From: Trifolium pratense
Taxonomy: Eukaryota > Streptophyta > Magnoliopsida > Fabales > Fabaceae
Direction: 5' to 3'
NCBI RefSeq assembly: GCF_020283565.1
Contig: NC_060059.1
Location: 17,354,933-17,418,932, forward strand
Length of the DNA: 64,000 nucleotides
This document shows positions 42,401 to 55,500 of this stretch, piece by piece (within the stretch, counting starts at the first letter, position 1; every line of letters begins with the position of its first letter). The notes under the pieces were generated by a model. That model was given only the letters and a program-made list of their open reading frames with translations, made no database searches and was not told the origin of the DNA. Both the position numbers and the translations under genes were made by a program.

Positions 42401-45400
42401 AAAAAAGAATATCATGGTAGTCATTGCTTCTGTATTAAGTAAACTGCTGGAGATAGGGCTGTTACAAAAAAATAAAAAAACTGAACTGCAGAACAGAACC
42501 AAACCTATCTACAAAGAACCGAACTGTTGATGCTGTATGTGAACTGAACTGGCCTTTCAAACGCAGTTCACTTAACTAAAAGAACCGAACTGCTAGAGTC
42601 AATGAACATTAATCCTACTGGACTGTAATAATGTCACTTATCACTGTGTAATTGTATGTCTAGATCAACAAACACTCGTATTCTTTTCTGCAGTCCAGAA
42701 ATTCTCAGTCCAATTAATTTCATTGCTTCTCCATTTTCTATCACTTCTTTCCAAAAAATAAAATAAGAGACTGAAATACTGTTCTATTCTAACGTCGTGA
42801 AGCTGTCTCATACTTTCCAATTATGCAATCCAAGCACAAGCACATTTGATTCCAATTTGCAAAACCCCTAGAAATTGAAATCTCCATCAGAATGTTACAC
42901 AACTTCAGATATTCAAATTTATGGAGCTTTTTTCTAGATCTTAAAATTCCTTCTTAACATTCCTTGCAAAATATAATAATTCTTGTTCTTCAAATTCCTA
43001 CTTCATTTCCTTCCATTTATATGGATCAATTGTTCAACTATTTAAAATCAGTTGAGTTTAGTTCTTGAACCAATTCAGAACTAAGAATCAACTTGGTTCT
43101 ATATAAGAAAAACAGTTCAGTTCTGAACTTGAAATGACTAGTGCACTGAACCAATGGACTAGTACGATTCAGTTTGGAATTAACAAAGTTCAGTTCAGTT
43201 TTGTTATTATAAATTTTTCTGTTTATTTGGTTCAGTTTAGTTTTCTACTGTGAACTGGACCGTGAATGGGACCAGCTGGAGGTATAAAACTGGAATATTT
43301 AATCATCCTGCTTGCCGACTAGTCACCCCTCCAAGATTCCATCACCCAAATTGTGGCCCTTAATTCAAGGGGTAAAGAGTAAAGACTTTCTTAAAACCTC
43401 CTTAACAAGAGATCCCCTAAGAGAAGCCAAGAACACCTAAATAGAATTTCTTAGAATTTGGGTTGAGCTTAACTCAACTCTTATAAAAGCAGATTATACA
43501 ATGTTGACTGCCCTAACTTATAAACTTATGTTCAAGCTTTATCTCATCCAATGTCGGACTATTAACACACTCCCCTCACGCCCAAGAGTGGACATCTAGA
43601 GCGTGACCTGGTGGTCCGATAGCGGTGACGTGATAGCAGGTGGCTCAATAGATGTTTAATAGGCTCTGATACCATCTTAGAATCTGGGTTGTGTCTAACT
43701 CAACCCTTACAAAATGGCTTGTGAAATGAGAATTGCCCCCACTTATAAACTTATGTTCAGGCCTTATCTCATTTGATGAGAGACTCTTAAAAAGAAGGTT
43801 CAGGGTCCAAATCCTGAAAACTAACTGATATTTGCCTATACAAAAATTATATTCAAGGTTACAAGAAAAAATGCTGGAAAGTTTAGGAAAATGGCAAGAG
43901 AAACAGGTAGAAAATGGAGATCCACTGAATTCTGAATCTGACGAATTGTTTGTGTTTTCTCTGTTTGCTAGATCTGAATGCATTGGATACAAATAACTGA
44001 AGCTGATATTAATCTGACTATTTGACAGCTGTTATTCTAACTGTACAGAATCACTAAGTTGTCTAACATGCGGGGTAGGATGGGTAGCTCAACTGGTTAA
44101 GCTAGTTGAGCTAAGGGTTAAGGAGCAGGAGGTCCAGGGTTCAAGTCCTGGAAAAGGAGAAAAAACTAACATAATATTGTAATACCAACAATTAACATTG
44201 CTTATAAAAAAAAAAACTAAGTTCTCTAATATGCATCCATTCCATACCAATGTTGCTATGCTTCTTACATTTTGTGCTATCTCTATGTTCAATCTTGAGT
44301 CATTTGATTCCAAAGATGTGCAAGCTCATGATTAATTTCCATTTTCATTTTAGTTGTCACTAGAGTTTGATTTTTCTTTTCTTATTTCTGTTTGCTACAT
44401 TAGTTCTTTGTTGAAAAAATTTCAGGTACTTCTCATATGAGCATTTTTATGTCATTTACTGCAAATTTTGGGAGCTCGACACAGATCACGACTTTTTCAT
44501 TGACAGAGAGAACCTTATTAAATATGGGAACCATTCTCTTACATATCGGATCGTTGATAGAATTTTTTCCCAGGTCTGTTGGTACTTATCATCTTTCTTA
44601 ATGTGTCAAGTTTAGTTTTACTGTGTATGGGTATGTGGGGCTCATATTGTAAATTCATAGCGGGTTTGGAACGATAAATTTTAGGAATTTGATTTATAAA
44701 CAAAATTCTCTATTTGGAAACTGACTTTGAATCCTTTTACTTTCTGTTGTGGACTTGTGATTTTTTAGATATCCACTCAAATTTGGTTGAATATGATTTG
44801 ATTTTAGTTTTCATTGAAGATGATAATTTTTCCCCTATTAGTTTATCTACATCGCATACTCTAAGAGTAATAAAGTAAACGACTTAAACAAAACGAGTTC
44901 CATTCACTTTGAAGGTATTTTAAATGTGGAATTTGATTTGGAAATAAACTCAAATTCTTTTGTTTAAATTGAGTCCTGAGCATTATAATTGTTAAACCAG
45001 TCAATCAAATCAGTTCCATCTTTTAAATTTTTTTGTCTTATTTATGCTAAAACTGAGGCAGGTTCCGCGAAAATTTAGCAGTAAAGTTGAAGGGAAGATG
45101 AACTATGAAGATTTTGTTCATTTTATACTTGCAGAGGAAGATAAGTCATCTGAACCTAGTCTGGAATACTGGTATACTCCCTAGCCTTCTCAAATACTGG
45201 AGATCCTTTTAGCAGCATAGAAAATCGTACGTCTTGACTGATATATGGCAACTTGGATAATGAATGAAAGCTAGTTATTTTCTTAACCATTTCACTTGCA
45301 CAATTATATTGAATTTCTTATAATAGTTGTGGAAGTTATGGGGCTTTAGATAAAAGAATGAGAAGAATAAGAATTCTTATTTTTTTAATTAGGGTGAAAT

Positions 45401-46614
45401 ATAATTGGCAATGATTTGATACCAACTTGATACAAATTTCTAACCACTATATATAGGGCCACACGACTCCTAATTCTAAATGAATAGGGAAATCATGAAT
45501 CAAATTATTTTAGTTACCAAGTCGTACGGGACCTAATATTAGGAGATAGTATTATAATAGAGTTCTTCTATTCTAACAACAACAGCGACAATATAATAAT
45601 AATATGACATTGAAGTCCAATTCCGTGTCATTTGTTATAAATCAATAAATCACTTGCATAAGTCTGTTGTCCCTTTTCAATTAACTCATTCTATGTTTCA
45701 GAACATTGTTTTCAAAACTGGATTAGACTAGCTGGTTAACAGGGTTTGAACTGGGTTCTATTTAGGTAAGGTGTATTTAACAAAAAAACCCAGTTAATTC
45801 TAAAACCATTAAAAACTGGCCTATAACCTAGTAAGAACTAGTTTCAAGTGGTCAAATTCTTTCTTTAATTTTCCATTTAATTCTAAAGAATATTTTTAAG
45901 TTGAATTGAATGAAGATCCAGTGCCAAGTTTCACTTTCAGTGAACTTTTTCCCCTCTCTTCCTAAACATTAAATTTTAATTTTAAATTGTATCTTAAAGA
46001 ATTTTTTCCCTAAATGGTTGTAGGTTCAGATGCATTGATTTGGATGGAAATGGAGTGTTGACATCAAATGAAATGCTGTTCTTTTACGAGGAGCAGTTGC
46101 ATCGAATGGAATGTATGGCCCAAGAACCAGTGCTTTTCGAAGATATATTATGTCAGCTTGTTGATATGATTGGACCAGAGGTCTCTCCTTCATTCATTTT
46201 CTTGCATCTTTGGTTGTTTCATTTTTATTGCTCTCCAGTATGCCATGTTGTAACCATGCTAAGTTTTGCAGAATGATGGATATATCACATTACGTGATGT
46301 CAAAAGCAGCAAACTTTCTGGAAATGTTTTCAACATTCTTTTCAATCTCAACAAGTTCATCGCTTTTGAAACTCGTGATCCGTTTCTCATACGTCAGGTA
46401 GAAGAATGTTTTAGATCCTATTTTGCTATCAACGAAGACTTTTTTAGCAATGTTGGTAAATTCTGTTGTCCAGGAACGCGAGGATCCAAATATGACAGAG
46501 TGGGACCGTTTTGCACACAGAGAATATATTAGGCTTTCTATGGAAGAAGATGGTGAAGACATGTCAAATGCCAGTGGAGATGTCTGGGAAGAATCACTTG
46601 AGGCCCCTTTCTGA
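36488..46614 (+). CDS. PP2AB'': PP2A B''-type regulatory subunit, 12 coding exons
   Basis: Exons are 36488-36637, 38454-38696, 38815-38920, 39037-39136, 41422-41527, 41683-41773, 42210-42351, 44426-44573, 45062-45171, 46024-46180, 46272-46397 and 46474-46614. The spliced frame is 540 codons, giving 539 aa, close to Arabidopsis B''alpha/beta. ATG 36488 gives [19 protein letters not shown] Ser/Pro-rich N-terminal linker ([14 protein letters not shown]) is followed by the conserved B'' core ([37 protein letters not shown]). EF-hand loops are visible at 331-342 ([12 protein letters not shown], position 12 atypical) and 404-415 ([12 protein letters not shown], canonical). Family knowledge: B'' subunits bind the PP2A A/C core, respond to Ca2+ and direct substrate choice; in plants they act on enzymes such as HMG-CoA reductase. 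Introns carry SINEs and a 203-bp tandem duplication. The gene appears intact. Confidence 0.95.
36925..37064 (+). repeat. tRNA-derived SINE with perfect 12-bp target duplication
   Basis: Flanked by TGTATGGATCAC (36913-36924 and 37065-37076). Internal box A is TAGCCTAGTGGCTAG and box B is GGGTTCGAACCTC. It lies in intron 1 of the B'' gene in sense orientation. It lacks a long A tail. Confidence 0.88.
40463..40868. repeat. 203-bp tandem duplication in B'' intron 4
   Basis: AGTTCATATAATTTACTATT starts at 40463 and again at 40666, and the two units agree almost throughout. Each ends in a (GT)n run, the second longer. Replication slippage or unequal exchange at the GT runs is the simple reading. 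Confidence 0.9.
44072..44215 (+). repeat. tRNA-derived SINE, family 3, with 19-bp target duplication
   Basis: Box A is TAGCTCAACTGGTTAAG, box B is GGGTTCAAGTCCTGG, and the tail is A-rich. The flanks ACTAAGTTGTCTAACATGC (44053-44071) and ACTAAGTTCTCTAATATGC (44216-44234) match at 17 of 19 positions. It lies in intron 7 of the B'' gene. Confidence 0.85.
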
Positions 46615-49600
46615 ATTTCAATTAGGTAGGTTGAGTAGTGCATACTGCATGCCACATATTCATTGAATACATCTCAGGTTTAAATCTGTAGTTTTGGTCC
46701 GTCTATTTTGTCTTCACTTTTTGTCCCTCACTTGTCATATCATCAAAATTCAACATCAAAGGGCCCAGGTGGGGGGTACAAGTCGCGCATTTTAAAAATT
46801 AGGGGATCGAAATCATTGATCTAGAAATAGGGGGCCAAAATTGTGGGACTGATCAAAACTGCAGTTAAGCCTAATTATTTTATATAATTACATATATAGT
46901 ATTTCTTGCACTACCTAAATAAATGGATATGATATCATAACTGTAGGTGAATCAAAGGCTAAGATATGCTGCTTCTAAGAATCTTCACACTCTACCACTC
47001 GAACATGCGGGTAGTATGCTCTTGGTTGGTAGATGTCTAATAGAATGCTCTGTGGAGAGGTTCTCCTGAAAAATTTGTTTAGTAAGAAATTGAGAATAGC
47101 TACAGGGTACTAGCTGGTTCAGATTTATTGTTTTTGTTCATATACTTATTTTTTAGACTTTCTATATGGAATTTGATTTCTGTAAAAAGAAACTGGAGGG
47201 CTTTTGGTTTATCCCTTTTGAGTTTTGGTTGTTTTCATGGTTTTGTTTCTTCTTTTTACAAATTTTTTCACAATTGTACTAATCTTTCAACTTGTTTCTT
47301 TAGTCTGTTCTGTTATATAGTTTTAAAGATTAAATCAATAACCATCTTACTAGTAGATTAAATTTCAACTTTCAGTCATATATATGAAGTGTGGATAATT
47401 TTCTAAAATTCGAAAGTATGTTTTAAATGGAAGTTATGTAATGTTTTCTATGAGGATGTAAAATCAGAAAGTTGAAATTCCTTCATGTTAGGGCAATTAA
47501 TATATTAGTTTTTTTTTTTGGCTTAATTGCACATTTGGTCCCTTATGTTTATTTTTGGTTTCAAGTTGGTTTCAAATACTTAGGTGTTGAACTCTTGACT
47601 TCGTGCTTAAGGGCCCCAAATTCTTTTTCCCTTGAATTAATTCTTGGTAACTAAATATGTAATTAATATATAATTTAAGTTTTGGTAGAGTGTAATATAA
47701 ATAATTATACCTTAATACAATCAATGTTTTGAAAGAGTTGAGCACACCTATAATTCTATCCACAATCCTGTCATGGTCACTTAACCATATTGGTAATTAA
47801 GCTGGTTAACTGATAATGTTAAACTTGGTGGTTAAACCAGCTTAACTTTTTGTTCTCTCTTTCGATGGATAAGCACAACCACTTCAAGGTGTCTCTTTTC
47901 TTTTAAATTTCTTCAATTGTAAGAAACATTAATCTGATGGATTGAGACAAACGATAAAATGAAATGCATTAATATAATGATGATGATTTGTATTGAGGAT
48001 TCACACATATATTGTTATTATTTAGGTGAAAGTATTCTCACGTATTCTTTTCTTTGTCACAAAAATATTCACCATCTATTGGCAATAGTTTGTGATTTTA
48101 AAATCTAAATTTGTTGAACATTTTATTATTATAAGAAAAATAAAAACAAAAAAACAAATGAAGGTTGCTTCAATGTAAGGAAAGACAGAAGTCTCAAACA
48201 ATGCAATTTGCTTAATCAAATACACATACACATCCAAAAAGTTGTCTGAATCGAATTTTTACTTCAACTAACTCGTTGGTCACGTAAACTCGATTTTTTT
48301 TTTATATATATATATATAGAAAGTCAGATATATACACATGAGAGGGAAGTACAACTAGAGTTACTCTTTTCAAAAGTTCAAGTATTCTACAAGGTTATAA
48401 GATCATCTTCATTGCTGTATTCGTCTCCAACATCATCAAATTATTCGCGAGATGATAAAGAATCTTCAATATTAGAACCAAAGACCAAATTAATTGCAGG
48501 TAGAGCTGAGAAAAGTTGTTTGTTTTGATAGATGGGAAAAAAAAAGAACACAAGTAAACTCATGTGAGTTTATACAATGGACCAAACTTTATGTACAATT
48601 CCATATACACAGTTTTTACTGTGCTAGATAACATGGGGAAGTTATTTTTATTTAAAAACAATTTTCTTTTTCTTTTTTTTTTAATTAAAAAATATAAATA
48701 ACTACCTTTTTGTGAAAGGAACTGGAAAAACAACATCTAAAGAAATGCATATAAGTTTTGTCCTTATACAATTTCAGTGAGTTTAATCGAGTTATTTGGT
48801 GTAAAATTAGATTTTCCCGAGTTTATCAGAAAACTAGTTTACAACCGATTTAACACATTTTTCATATCTAAAAACATAAAATTGAACAATTTTACAAGTT
48901 AAAATACGATTTTGAGAACAATGCACACCCATATATACTATTTGTTGAACATTGCATTTTATTAGTTTTTTTTTTTTTTTTTAATTGAAACCACTTCATA
49001 CCACTAATCCAACCATATTTACTATTTTCATAATTAAAGAAAATGATCGACACCCCCTTTTGTGAGAAAATATCAAGCTCAAATAGTAGTTATAGAAATA
49101 CTTATCTATCATATATCAATTTAATCTTTAAGTCATTAACATGGTTTTGTAGAATTTGAGCTGAGATTTTACCAACAGGATAAACTTAATATTATCTAGA
49201 ACCATTTTATTGGGATGAGACTTACCAACTGTCAAAAGTTTCAAAGTTTGATATTTTTCTATTTTAAAATTTTCAAAACTACATTCAAATCGTAAGACCC
49301 AACAGCCACAGTCACAGATGCAATGACAACGGGGATCTCATTTCCTTTTGTTGACGTTGTTGGAAAAACTAAATAATAGCCACACAAAATTGTTTAATTA
49401 TTAAATAATCTTTTTTTAATAGATAGACAGAATGATAAAATTATTATAAACTACACGCAAAGTGAGAGAGTCAGAGTACAAACCGGTTATAACAGCCGAC
49501 ATAATAATTTTTGCATTTTTGTCAGTTGAGTTAGGATTTGTTAACATGTGTCTTAAGGACACACAATAAGTTATCTAAAACTATTTCTATAATAGACTCC

Positions 49601-50483
49601 TTGCTCTTAGGGCACATGCCCAAACTAAAATTGATGTTTTCATAAGGAAGTCATCAAAGGCTTTCCACAAATTGTGATTTGGTCGTAGAAGGATCGAATT
49701 GTATCCGAGGAACAGAAGTTGCTAGCCGGCAGCCACTCAACTGTTCAAACGCAATACAATGGTGGTTGGTTCCGATTCGACAAGGGCATAATGCCTAGTC
49801 GAAGGTCCAGTACAGTAGGTAACATACACTCTTGCAAGAAAACGACATTACACAACAAGCGCACCTTTATTTGTAAGTTGTTTACAATAGTTGAAGATTC
49901 GTGTGAACATTTGAAGGATTGGCAAGGATGAGATAGTGGAATATGGGTATGAAGTTAACATTTTCCGTAAAAAAATTGATTTAGATCCCCTTTTGCGAGA
50001 AACCATCAAGCTCAAAGGGTGGATAAAAATACTTACGTGAATTCTTCACTTCTTTATACTTATAGTATGTGAGTTTTTTTATTTTTTATTTTTTTTTTTA
50101 TTTTTAAGAATATAGTATGTGATTTTTTTTTTGAATGAAAACTAATATTAAATAGTCATTTTTTTTTAGGATTAGTTTGTTTTTTTAAAAAAATATACGA
50201 TTTAAAAATTTGTTTTATTTATAGCTCTATATATAGAGTCATATAACCATGAATAATATATAAAGAGAATGAGAAAGAGAACTTGAATAATTTTTTTGAA
50301 TACTTTCCATATAACACTATCTCAGTAGAATTTCCTCGTATAAGTAGGTAACATTATTCTGTTTTTATTTATTTTTTATTTGTGTGTTTGATCTGCTAAA
50401 AAATAGAGGACTGGACAAGACAACTTTTATTGTACCTTGTTTAATTTGAAACTGATTATGAGAATGAACAAATTAAGTAGAAA

Positions 50484-50543
50484 GGGACTGGACAAATTAG
50501 GTAGCAAGGGACTGGACAAATTAGGTAGCAATGGACTGGACAA
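50484..50543. repeat. 24-bp minisatellite
   Basis: GGGACTGGACAAATTAGGTA plus GCAA starts at 50484 and 50508, and a third unit starts with a changed first base at 50532. It occurs in a short open frame that I do not regard as a gene. Confidence 0.8.
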
Positions 50544-50843
50544 AAACAAGATTTTTTGTCCCTCACCGAACCACGAGACAACTTTTTGTCCACAGTACAA
50601 CTATAAAAAATACGAAAATACCTATTTTATTTTCGAATATAAAAATATTATCGTCCTATATCTCTCCGGTACGATTTGATCATGTCCTATATTATCTTAT
50701 TCTGTCATGTACTGTTATGTTCCATCTTTGCTGTTTTACAAATCAAACCACCCTAAGATTTATCATCATTGGTATTTTAAGTAGGTAACATGATTCAAAT
50801 TTAAGTCTTTGTAAAATTTAAGCGATGAAATTTTATGCACCAT

Positions 50844-50920
50844 TTTTTTATTTACAATGAGCTAGAAATCAAACCCATAACCTACTACCCAAATCCCTCA
50901 CTACTAGACAAAATCGCTTC
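50844..50920 (-). repeat. tRNA-derived SINE-like copy, family 1
   Basis: On the minus strand it reads TTTTGTCTAGTAGTGAGGGA, then GGTTTGATTTCTAGCTCATT and an A-rich tail. The box B is degraded. Confidence 0.5.
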
Positions 50921-51216
50921 AATTTTATTCAACCTTTTGTTGTGAGCAGATTTGCCTATGGTGAAAAGTTTGAAATTCGGTATTTTTCTATTTAAAATTT
51001 GCATTAAAATCGTAAGTTCCAACAGCCACGGATGACAACCGGAATCTCATTTGTTTTTTGTTGTTGTTGGTAAAATTAAATTATAGCCACACAATTTATA
51101 ATTGTTAAACTGTTAGGCCTGCCATTTTAGAAAACACTTTGAATTTGACTGTCAAAATAAATAAATAAAATAATTCTGCATAAAAAATATCCAGGAAATA
51201 TTCTAGATAATGACAG

Positions 51217-51295
51217 TTTTTTTTTTTACAATAAGTCGGACAAACTCAGGACCCATAACGTATTATCCAAATCCCCGGATTAAATCTAGTGGTTT
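51217..51295 (-). repeat. tRNA-derived SINE-like copy, family 1
   Basis: On the minus strand it reads ACCACTAGATTTAATCC, then GGTCCTGAGTTTGTCC and an A-rich tail. It is a degraded member of the family seen at 1197 and 13741. Confidence 0.5.
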
Positions 51296-52505
51296 AGATA
51301 ATGATAGTTTTATTATTTTCTCAAATAATAAAGAAATAAAAAAATTTGAATATAGTTAAGGTGGGACCAGTGTGAAGAAAATGAAACTAAATTACAATAA
51401 TCTCTGTTCTGTTCTGTTCTGTTCTTACAGATGAGATGACACGGTTTTAGTTTTCTTCTTCATTCATTCATTCATTCATTCTGCTATTCTTTCCTTTTTA
51501 CTTTTCCTTTTTCTTAACCTCATCATCACTTTTTAACCTTTTCAATCTCAATCACTTTCTTCTTCTTTTTCAATCCTCCATTTATTGAATTCCAATCTCT
51601 ATCAATTTCATTCTACCTAACTTTCCCTTGATCTCATTCTAAGTTATCTTCTTTATATCTTCCTTTTTATCTTTCTTTCAATTGCTTAATTCATCTTCTT
51701 TTGTTAATTCATTTGCTGGTTAGTATTTCTTTATTATTTATTTATATTTTCCATCTCTTGTTTTTCTTTCATCACTTTCATAATAATAATAATACATACT
51801 TAATACTTAATAACTGAGTTTAGCTTTATATCAGGTTTTTACTCTTTGGTTATGAATTAATTAATTAAATTGTTTTATTTCTCTTAGAATCTTATTTTTC
51901 TTCATTCTTACATCATTCCACTCGGTTGCTTTTGTCTTTTCTCATTTATGTTTATGTTAAATCTTTTGTTTTGAATTCTCATTTATTTATTAATTATTAT
52001 AAAAAAAAATAATACACGAAGAAGAAGAATGAGTCTCATTTGTTTTTGTTTCTTATATGGAGTTTCAATGAATTTGTTTTGCCATTCAGAAAGGGTTAGC
52101 AGCTGCATTGCTGCGGCGCCGGTTGTCTGTTTGTTTTTCATTCATGTGTAGTTATGTTAAATATATAGTATTATAATTTAATATTAATAGAATTATGTTA
52201 TGCATTGCTTCAAAATTTTATATATTATATATTAATATAAGAATATGAATGAGACCTTCACACACGTTCTCATATTTTTCTTTAATTCATAGCTGTTTTG
52301 TTTTCAACCAGTACTAAAATATTTGTTTTTTGTTTTCAAAATTAGTTCTTTTTGTTACTATGTTAATTTATTATGTTAACTATGTTTCAAATGTTTTAGA
52401 ACATCTTCATTGTTTTCTCTAACTTTTGTTTTTGTTTGTGTTTTAGACTGAGTAAGTCAGCATAGATATAGATCAAGAACAACACTGGTTATTTTAGTTG
52501 TGAAG

Positions 52506-55500
52506 ATGGTTTTGGGAATAAGAACAAAGAGTAGAAAAAGTGTTTCAAATTCAATCCAACTTCACTACATCATTCATGTTCATGAGATCAAACCATGGCC
52601 ACCTTCACAATCATTGAGGTCTGTTCAATCTGTGCTCCTGCAATGGGAAAACGGAGACCGCAATTCCGGGTCTCTAGCATCCAATGTCAGTAACGGGAAA
52701 ATCGAGTTTAATGAACCTTTTAAGCTTCCAGTGGTTATGATTAGAGAAGCATCTAAGAAAGCACAAAACCGCGAAACTTTCAAGAAAAACTACTTAGATT
52801 TTAACTTGTATGATAGGACGGTAAAGAGCCAACTTTTAGGATCAGCATCCATAAACTTTGCAGATTTTGGAATTATTAAGGAAGTTAAATCCATAAGTTT
52901 TCATCTGAACTGCAAGAAGAGTTCCAAGAGCTCGGCACAACCGTTGATGTATGTTAGTATTCAGCCATTTGATATAGAGAGTTCCAGCGCATCACCAAGC
53001 AGTCGCTTGTCAAAAGATTTTTCACTAGAAAGTGAATCTGTATCACAGTCAGTTAAAGACGACGATGATGATGATGATCTTGAAATTGCCGCTTTTACGG
53101 ATGATGAAATTGAGGACATTCCTTCAAATAATTCGCAAACTATCAGATCTGCTTCAGAGACTACAGGAGGTTTGTTTTCTAATTCTGCTTAATGATAATA
53201 GATCAAATAACTGTCTTGTGTGCAAAGGGATTGTTTTCTAATTTTACGGACATTCCTTTGTTATGTTTTGCTAGTCATTGACCATTTGATCTATTTAGCT
53301 GGATTTTGCTCAACAAAAAACTACTATGATGCCTTACATTTGGTTATGGATGTTTTGTATGATTGATTATTTTCCTATTTATTGTTAGTATGCACATATG
53401 GGTTGATCATATGCATCAAGTTATGTTTGGTTGTATGCTGCTGCAATCCATGTTTAGTTGGTCTTACAATATTCAGTAGATGGGATGACTTTATCCTAAA
53501 TTTGGGCTCATTTAATATTTGTATATCAATTATCCTATAAGGTTGGTTTCTGTTGAGTATGACTCATAGTTACAGAAGAGGGGCAAGGGGCGGGGGAGCG
53601 AAGTGAGCATAGCGACCTCCGCCCCTTCCCTTTTGTTTTGCCCAAAACTGCATTAGGCCCTACTGTTTGTCGTGGTTGGGGGTAGCCCCCGCGGTATGGT
53701 TTGAGGTATTCTTGTAATATGGACCGTAGTATTATATATATGGCTTGTAAAACTGAAAACCCTAATTAATACGGAACTAAAGTTGCTCTGTAGTAACGGA
53801 CGTAGGCACATTTTTCCAGACTGCCTGAACAAGCGATTGTGCATTATTGTTTTCGATTGCGTTTCTTTATTCTCCCGTTACTCATAGTTGTTCTATCAGT
53901 TTCTAATTGTCATTTTTAGCTACACATAGAATGATCAAATATTTGAACTCTAAATGTGTTGACAGGTTCTTTTTGAATCGTACTCATCTACACAGAAATG
54001 CAATTGTCTAGTTTGTTATTTTTAATAGCCTGTTGCCATTTGATTTCAGACGGTATCAAAATCAGCGAAGGAGGAACAAAGGGATCTAATGGAGAATTTA
54101 TTCTACCCTCAGAAAGTACTACTTCTAGTTCATATGTGAACACAAAGGACACAAAGGCTGAAGCATCCGCACAGGTCAATGGCATCAAATCTCCCTCTTC
54201 GTCTTTGGTTCTACGTTCGGGTTCGGGAAATGCTGAGAATGGCAGGCCTTCTTTACCTAAAATTCCTGTGGGAAGTGTTAAGGTTGCTGATGCAAGTTCT
54301 AAAATTCAAGAAAACGTTCAACAATCCCGTTGGAAAGATATCACTAGTGATAGGTTCAAAGCCATATCTCCATCTTCAAACACTTCATCAAACACAAAGG
54401 CTGAAGCGTCCACACAGGTCAATGACATTAAATCTCCCTCTTCTTCACCTTTGGTTCTACGCTCGGGTACGGGAAATGCTGAGAATGGCAGGCCTTCTTT
54501 ACCTAAAGTTTCTGAGGGAAGTGTCAAGGTTGCTGATGCAAGTTCCAAAATTCAAGAAAGCGTTCAACAATCCCGTTGGAAAGATATCACCAGTGATAGG
54601 TTCGAAGACATATCTCCATCTTCATACACTTCATCAAACACAAAGGACACAAAGGCGGAAGCGTCCACACAGGTCAATAGCATTAAATCTCCCTCTTCAC
54701 CTTTGGTTCTACGCTCGGGTACGGGAAATGCTGAGAATGGCAGGCCTCCTGTACCTAAAATTTCTGAGGGAAGTGTCAAGGTTGCTGATGCAAGTTCCAA
54801 AATTCAAGAAAGCATTCAACAATCCCGTTGGAAAGATATCAGTAGTGATAGGTTCAAAGCCATATCTCCATCTTCAAAGACTTCATTAAGTATGAAACCA
54901 CACTTAGAAATATCTTCCCAATCTCAAGTGATTCCAGAGGATATAAGTCAAGAAGATAGCACAGGAAACTGGAGATATAAAGATTCTCCTGAAAAAGTTA
55001 GTAGTGTTTCTAACAATGTTGTGATGGAAGCCAATGAGAAATTGGTCGAGAGAATAAAAGGACGAGAACAGTTTACTATAAGTAATGAAATTTCAGATGA
55101 TGATTTTTCAGATGATGAGTCAACAAGGACATGGAAAATAAGAAGTGATACTCTTCGACTACGTAAAAAATCACATGAACATCCAACAATTATTTCGACA
55201 AATGATAAATCAAAAGATGTGAGAAATGAAAAGTTTCCTATACAAACTACTCAGAGCAATGGGAAGTTCATCAGAAGTCAACACCTAGATCAGAAAGAGA
55301 AAATTAATACTTCAAAAGATCAGAAAGAGAAAATTAATACTTCAAATGGTGTTCATGTCGATGCTGCTTGTCATAATGACATTAATGTGAATGGCAACTT
55401 TCTTAATGATAATACTGAATTGAAGGCCGAAGTTGAAAGGCTTCGTGAAGAGCTGAGGGAAGCTGCCGCTCTCGAAGCTTCAATGTACTCAGTTATTGCT

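Larger units (their letters stand above)
49042..51108 (+). repeat. Diverged direct duplication in the spacer
   Basis: 49042-49110 resembles 49978-50040 (CCCCTTTTGTGAGAAAATAT against CCCCTTTTGCGAGAAACCAT). 49222-49405 resembles 50950-51108 (CGTAAGACCCAACAGCCAC against CGTAAGTTCCAACAGCCAC, then ATAGCCACACA in both). The second copy is interrupted by about 0.8 kb that includes a SINE and a minisatellite. Confidence 0.65.
46615..52505. other. Gene-poor spacer between the B'' and NT-C2 genes
   Basis: No protein gene is supported over about 5.9 kb. The first 100-300 bp should be the B'' 3' UTR. Mutator-like 'TTTGGTCC' terminus scraps occur near 46700-46860 and 47520-47575. The last 1.1 kb (from about 51400) has TTCTG and ATTC microsatellites and pyrimidine-rich sequence that fits the promoter and 5' leader of the NT-C2 gene. 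Spliced leader exons are possible because TTTTAG occurs at 52441-52446. Confidence 0.5.

Noticed and set aside
42455..43265. Possible foldback element with GAACTGAAC-type repeats in B'' intron 7
   Set aside because: The ends share words such as GAACTG and CCAAA but could not be aligned as clean inverted repeats, and no target duplication was found.
49719..49931. 70-aa open frame in the spacer
   Set aside because: No domain recognised, isolated, and in a repeat-derived region. It could be an element scrap but nothing supports a gene.
54179..54889. 236-aa plus-strand frame and minus-strand frames over the triplicated segment
   Set aside because: These are other-frame readings of the 81-85 aa repeats of the NT-C2 gene. 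The spliced NT-C2 frame explains the conservation.
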